Shown here: piece after piece, positions 5,731 to 5,957 of the stretch
Layout of the letters: the number at the start of each line of letters is the position of its first letter
Position numbering within the stretch: position 1 is the stretch's first letter
From: Candidatus Omnitrophota bacterium
GTDB lineage: Bacteria > Omnitrophota > Gorgyraeia > Gygaellales > Profunditerraquicolaceae
Direction of reading: 5' to 3'
NCBI GenBank assembly: GCA_016212045.1
Contig: JACRHO010000115.1
Span: forward strand, 1-5,957
Length of the DNA stretch: 5,957 bases
The notes under the pieces: model-generated
Databases searched by the model: none
The model's input: only the letters and a program-made list of their open reading frames with translations
What the model was told of the DNA's origin: nothing
Made by a program: the position numbers and the translations under genes

Positions 5731-5836
5731 GGATGCGTTATGAGTTGTGTGTCGGGTTGTGTGGTTGTGTTGTGAGTTCAACTTTCTAACGCACAACCCA
5801 CAACTCACAACTCGACCCAAAACCCACAACCCATCC
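5731..5836. repeat. 106-nt imperfect palindrome of GTTGTG heptamers
   Basis: Two arms (about 5731-5778 and 5788-5836) are inverted copies around the 9-nt centre CAACTTTCT. Each arm is itself a degenerate tandem of (R)GTTGTG-type heptamers. The outer 24 nt of the arms match at 19 positions, starting with GGATG; the inner parts share GTCG(G/A)GTTGTG and align with small gaps. In RNA of the gene strand, several arm differences become G-U pairs, so a long hairpin could form between gspF and the pseudopilin gene. It begins 13 nt after the gspF stop and ends 11 nt before the next ATG. It looks like a non-coding mini-element inserted in the operon; no transposase or clean target duplication is visible. 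Confidence 0.75.
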
Positions 5837-5849
5837 CCAACCTCATTAC

Positions 5850-5957
5850 TTACTTCACTAGACCGCTTAAGGTAAAGATGGGGAAAAATAGCGAGATGAC
5901 AATAAAGCCGACAATCGCGCCCATCACCACGATGAGCACCGGCTCAAGCACCGAGAG
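5850..5957 (-). CDS. gspF: Type II secretion / type IV pilus platform protein, GspF/PilC family (C-terminal fragment)
   Basis: Only the last 35 residues are in the window: LSVLEPVLIVVMGAIVGFIV followed by ISLFFPIFTLSGLVK and TAA. 'EP.LIV.MG.IVGFIVIS...PIF' is the signature of the final membrane helix of the GspF/PilC family, the polytopic inner-membrane platform that contacts the secretion ATPase. The reading frame enters from the right edge. It is followed, after 130 nt of palindromic repeat, by the pseudopilin gene on the same strand, the usual F-then-pseudopilins order. The short length prevents separating GspF from PilC. Confidence 0.85.
   Translation of the reverse strand, partial: LSVLEPVLIVVMGAIVGFIVISLFFPIFTLSGLVK

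Noticed and set aside
5731..5836. Terminator between gspF and the pseudopilin gene
   Set aside because: The palindrome is long and imperfect, has no T-run on the gene strand, and the next gene lacks an obvious promoter of its own, so read-through is more likely.

Overview
The window is one block of a type II secretion / type IV pilus-like system, with every supported gene on the minus strand. In transcription order (right to left) these are: the C-terminus of a GspF/PilC-family inner-membrane protein (cut by the right edge); a GspI/PilV-like minor pseudopilin; a very large GspK-like pseudopilin (917 aa from the preferred start); a 60-aa MerR/BldC-type stand-alone DNA-binding protein; a bitopic PilM-PilN fusion, i.e. 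a GspL-like protein; and a single-pass PilO/GspM-like or Amuc_1100-like protein cut by the left edge.

The proteins fit one envelope-spanning machine. GspF is the platform, GspI-like and GspK-like proteins form the pseudopilus tip, and the GspL-like and PilO-like proteins make the cytoplasm-to-periplasm assembly collar. Gene junctions are tight at the left: merR-like to pilM-like is 5 nt, and pilM-like to pilO-like is an ATGA overlap. They are looser at the right: 130 nt between gspF and the pseudopilin, and 37 nt before gspK. A 359-nt gap separates gspK from merR-like. It carries a strong sigma70-type promoter (TTGACA, 17-nt spacer, TAAGAT) driving the left three genes, and a block of dispersed-type repeats.

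The most notable protein is the GspK-like one. It has GspK-type 'G-(K/R)-(L/I)-N-(I/V)-N-T' signatures at both ends. Between them it carries a lamin-tail-like domain that appears to be split by an inserted beta-sandwich, and that beta-sandwich resembles two other segments of the same protein. The most notable regulatory picture is the tiny MerR/BldC-type protein, with CAAA-containing direct repeats at an exact 10-bp period between its own promoter and start codon.

The non-coding DNA has three separate repeat or palindrome elements. One is a 106-nt imperfect palindrome made of (R)GTTGTG heptamers in front of the pseudopilin gene, which has no visible ribosome binding site. One is a 17-nt perfect mini-hairpin in front of gspK. 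One is a CACAGATAAT repeat cluster plus a GC-rich palindrome after gspK. The moderate base composition, Shine-Dalgarno use, large GspK, PilM-PilN fusion and abundance of intergenic mini-repeats suggest an uncultured Gram-negative lineage near Omnitrophota/PVC/Elusimicrobiota. That placement is an impression and the sequence does not prove it.
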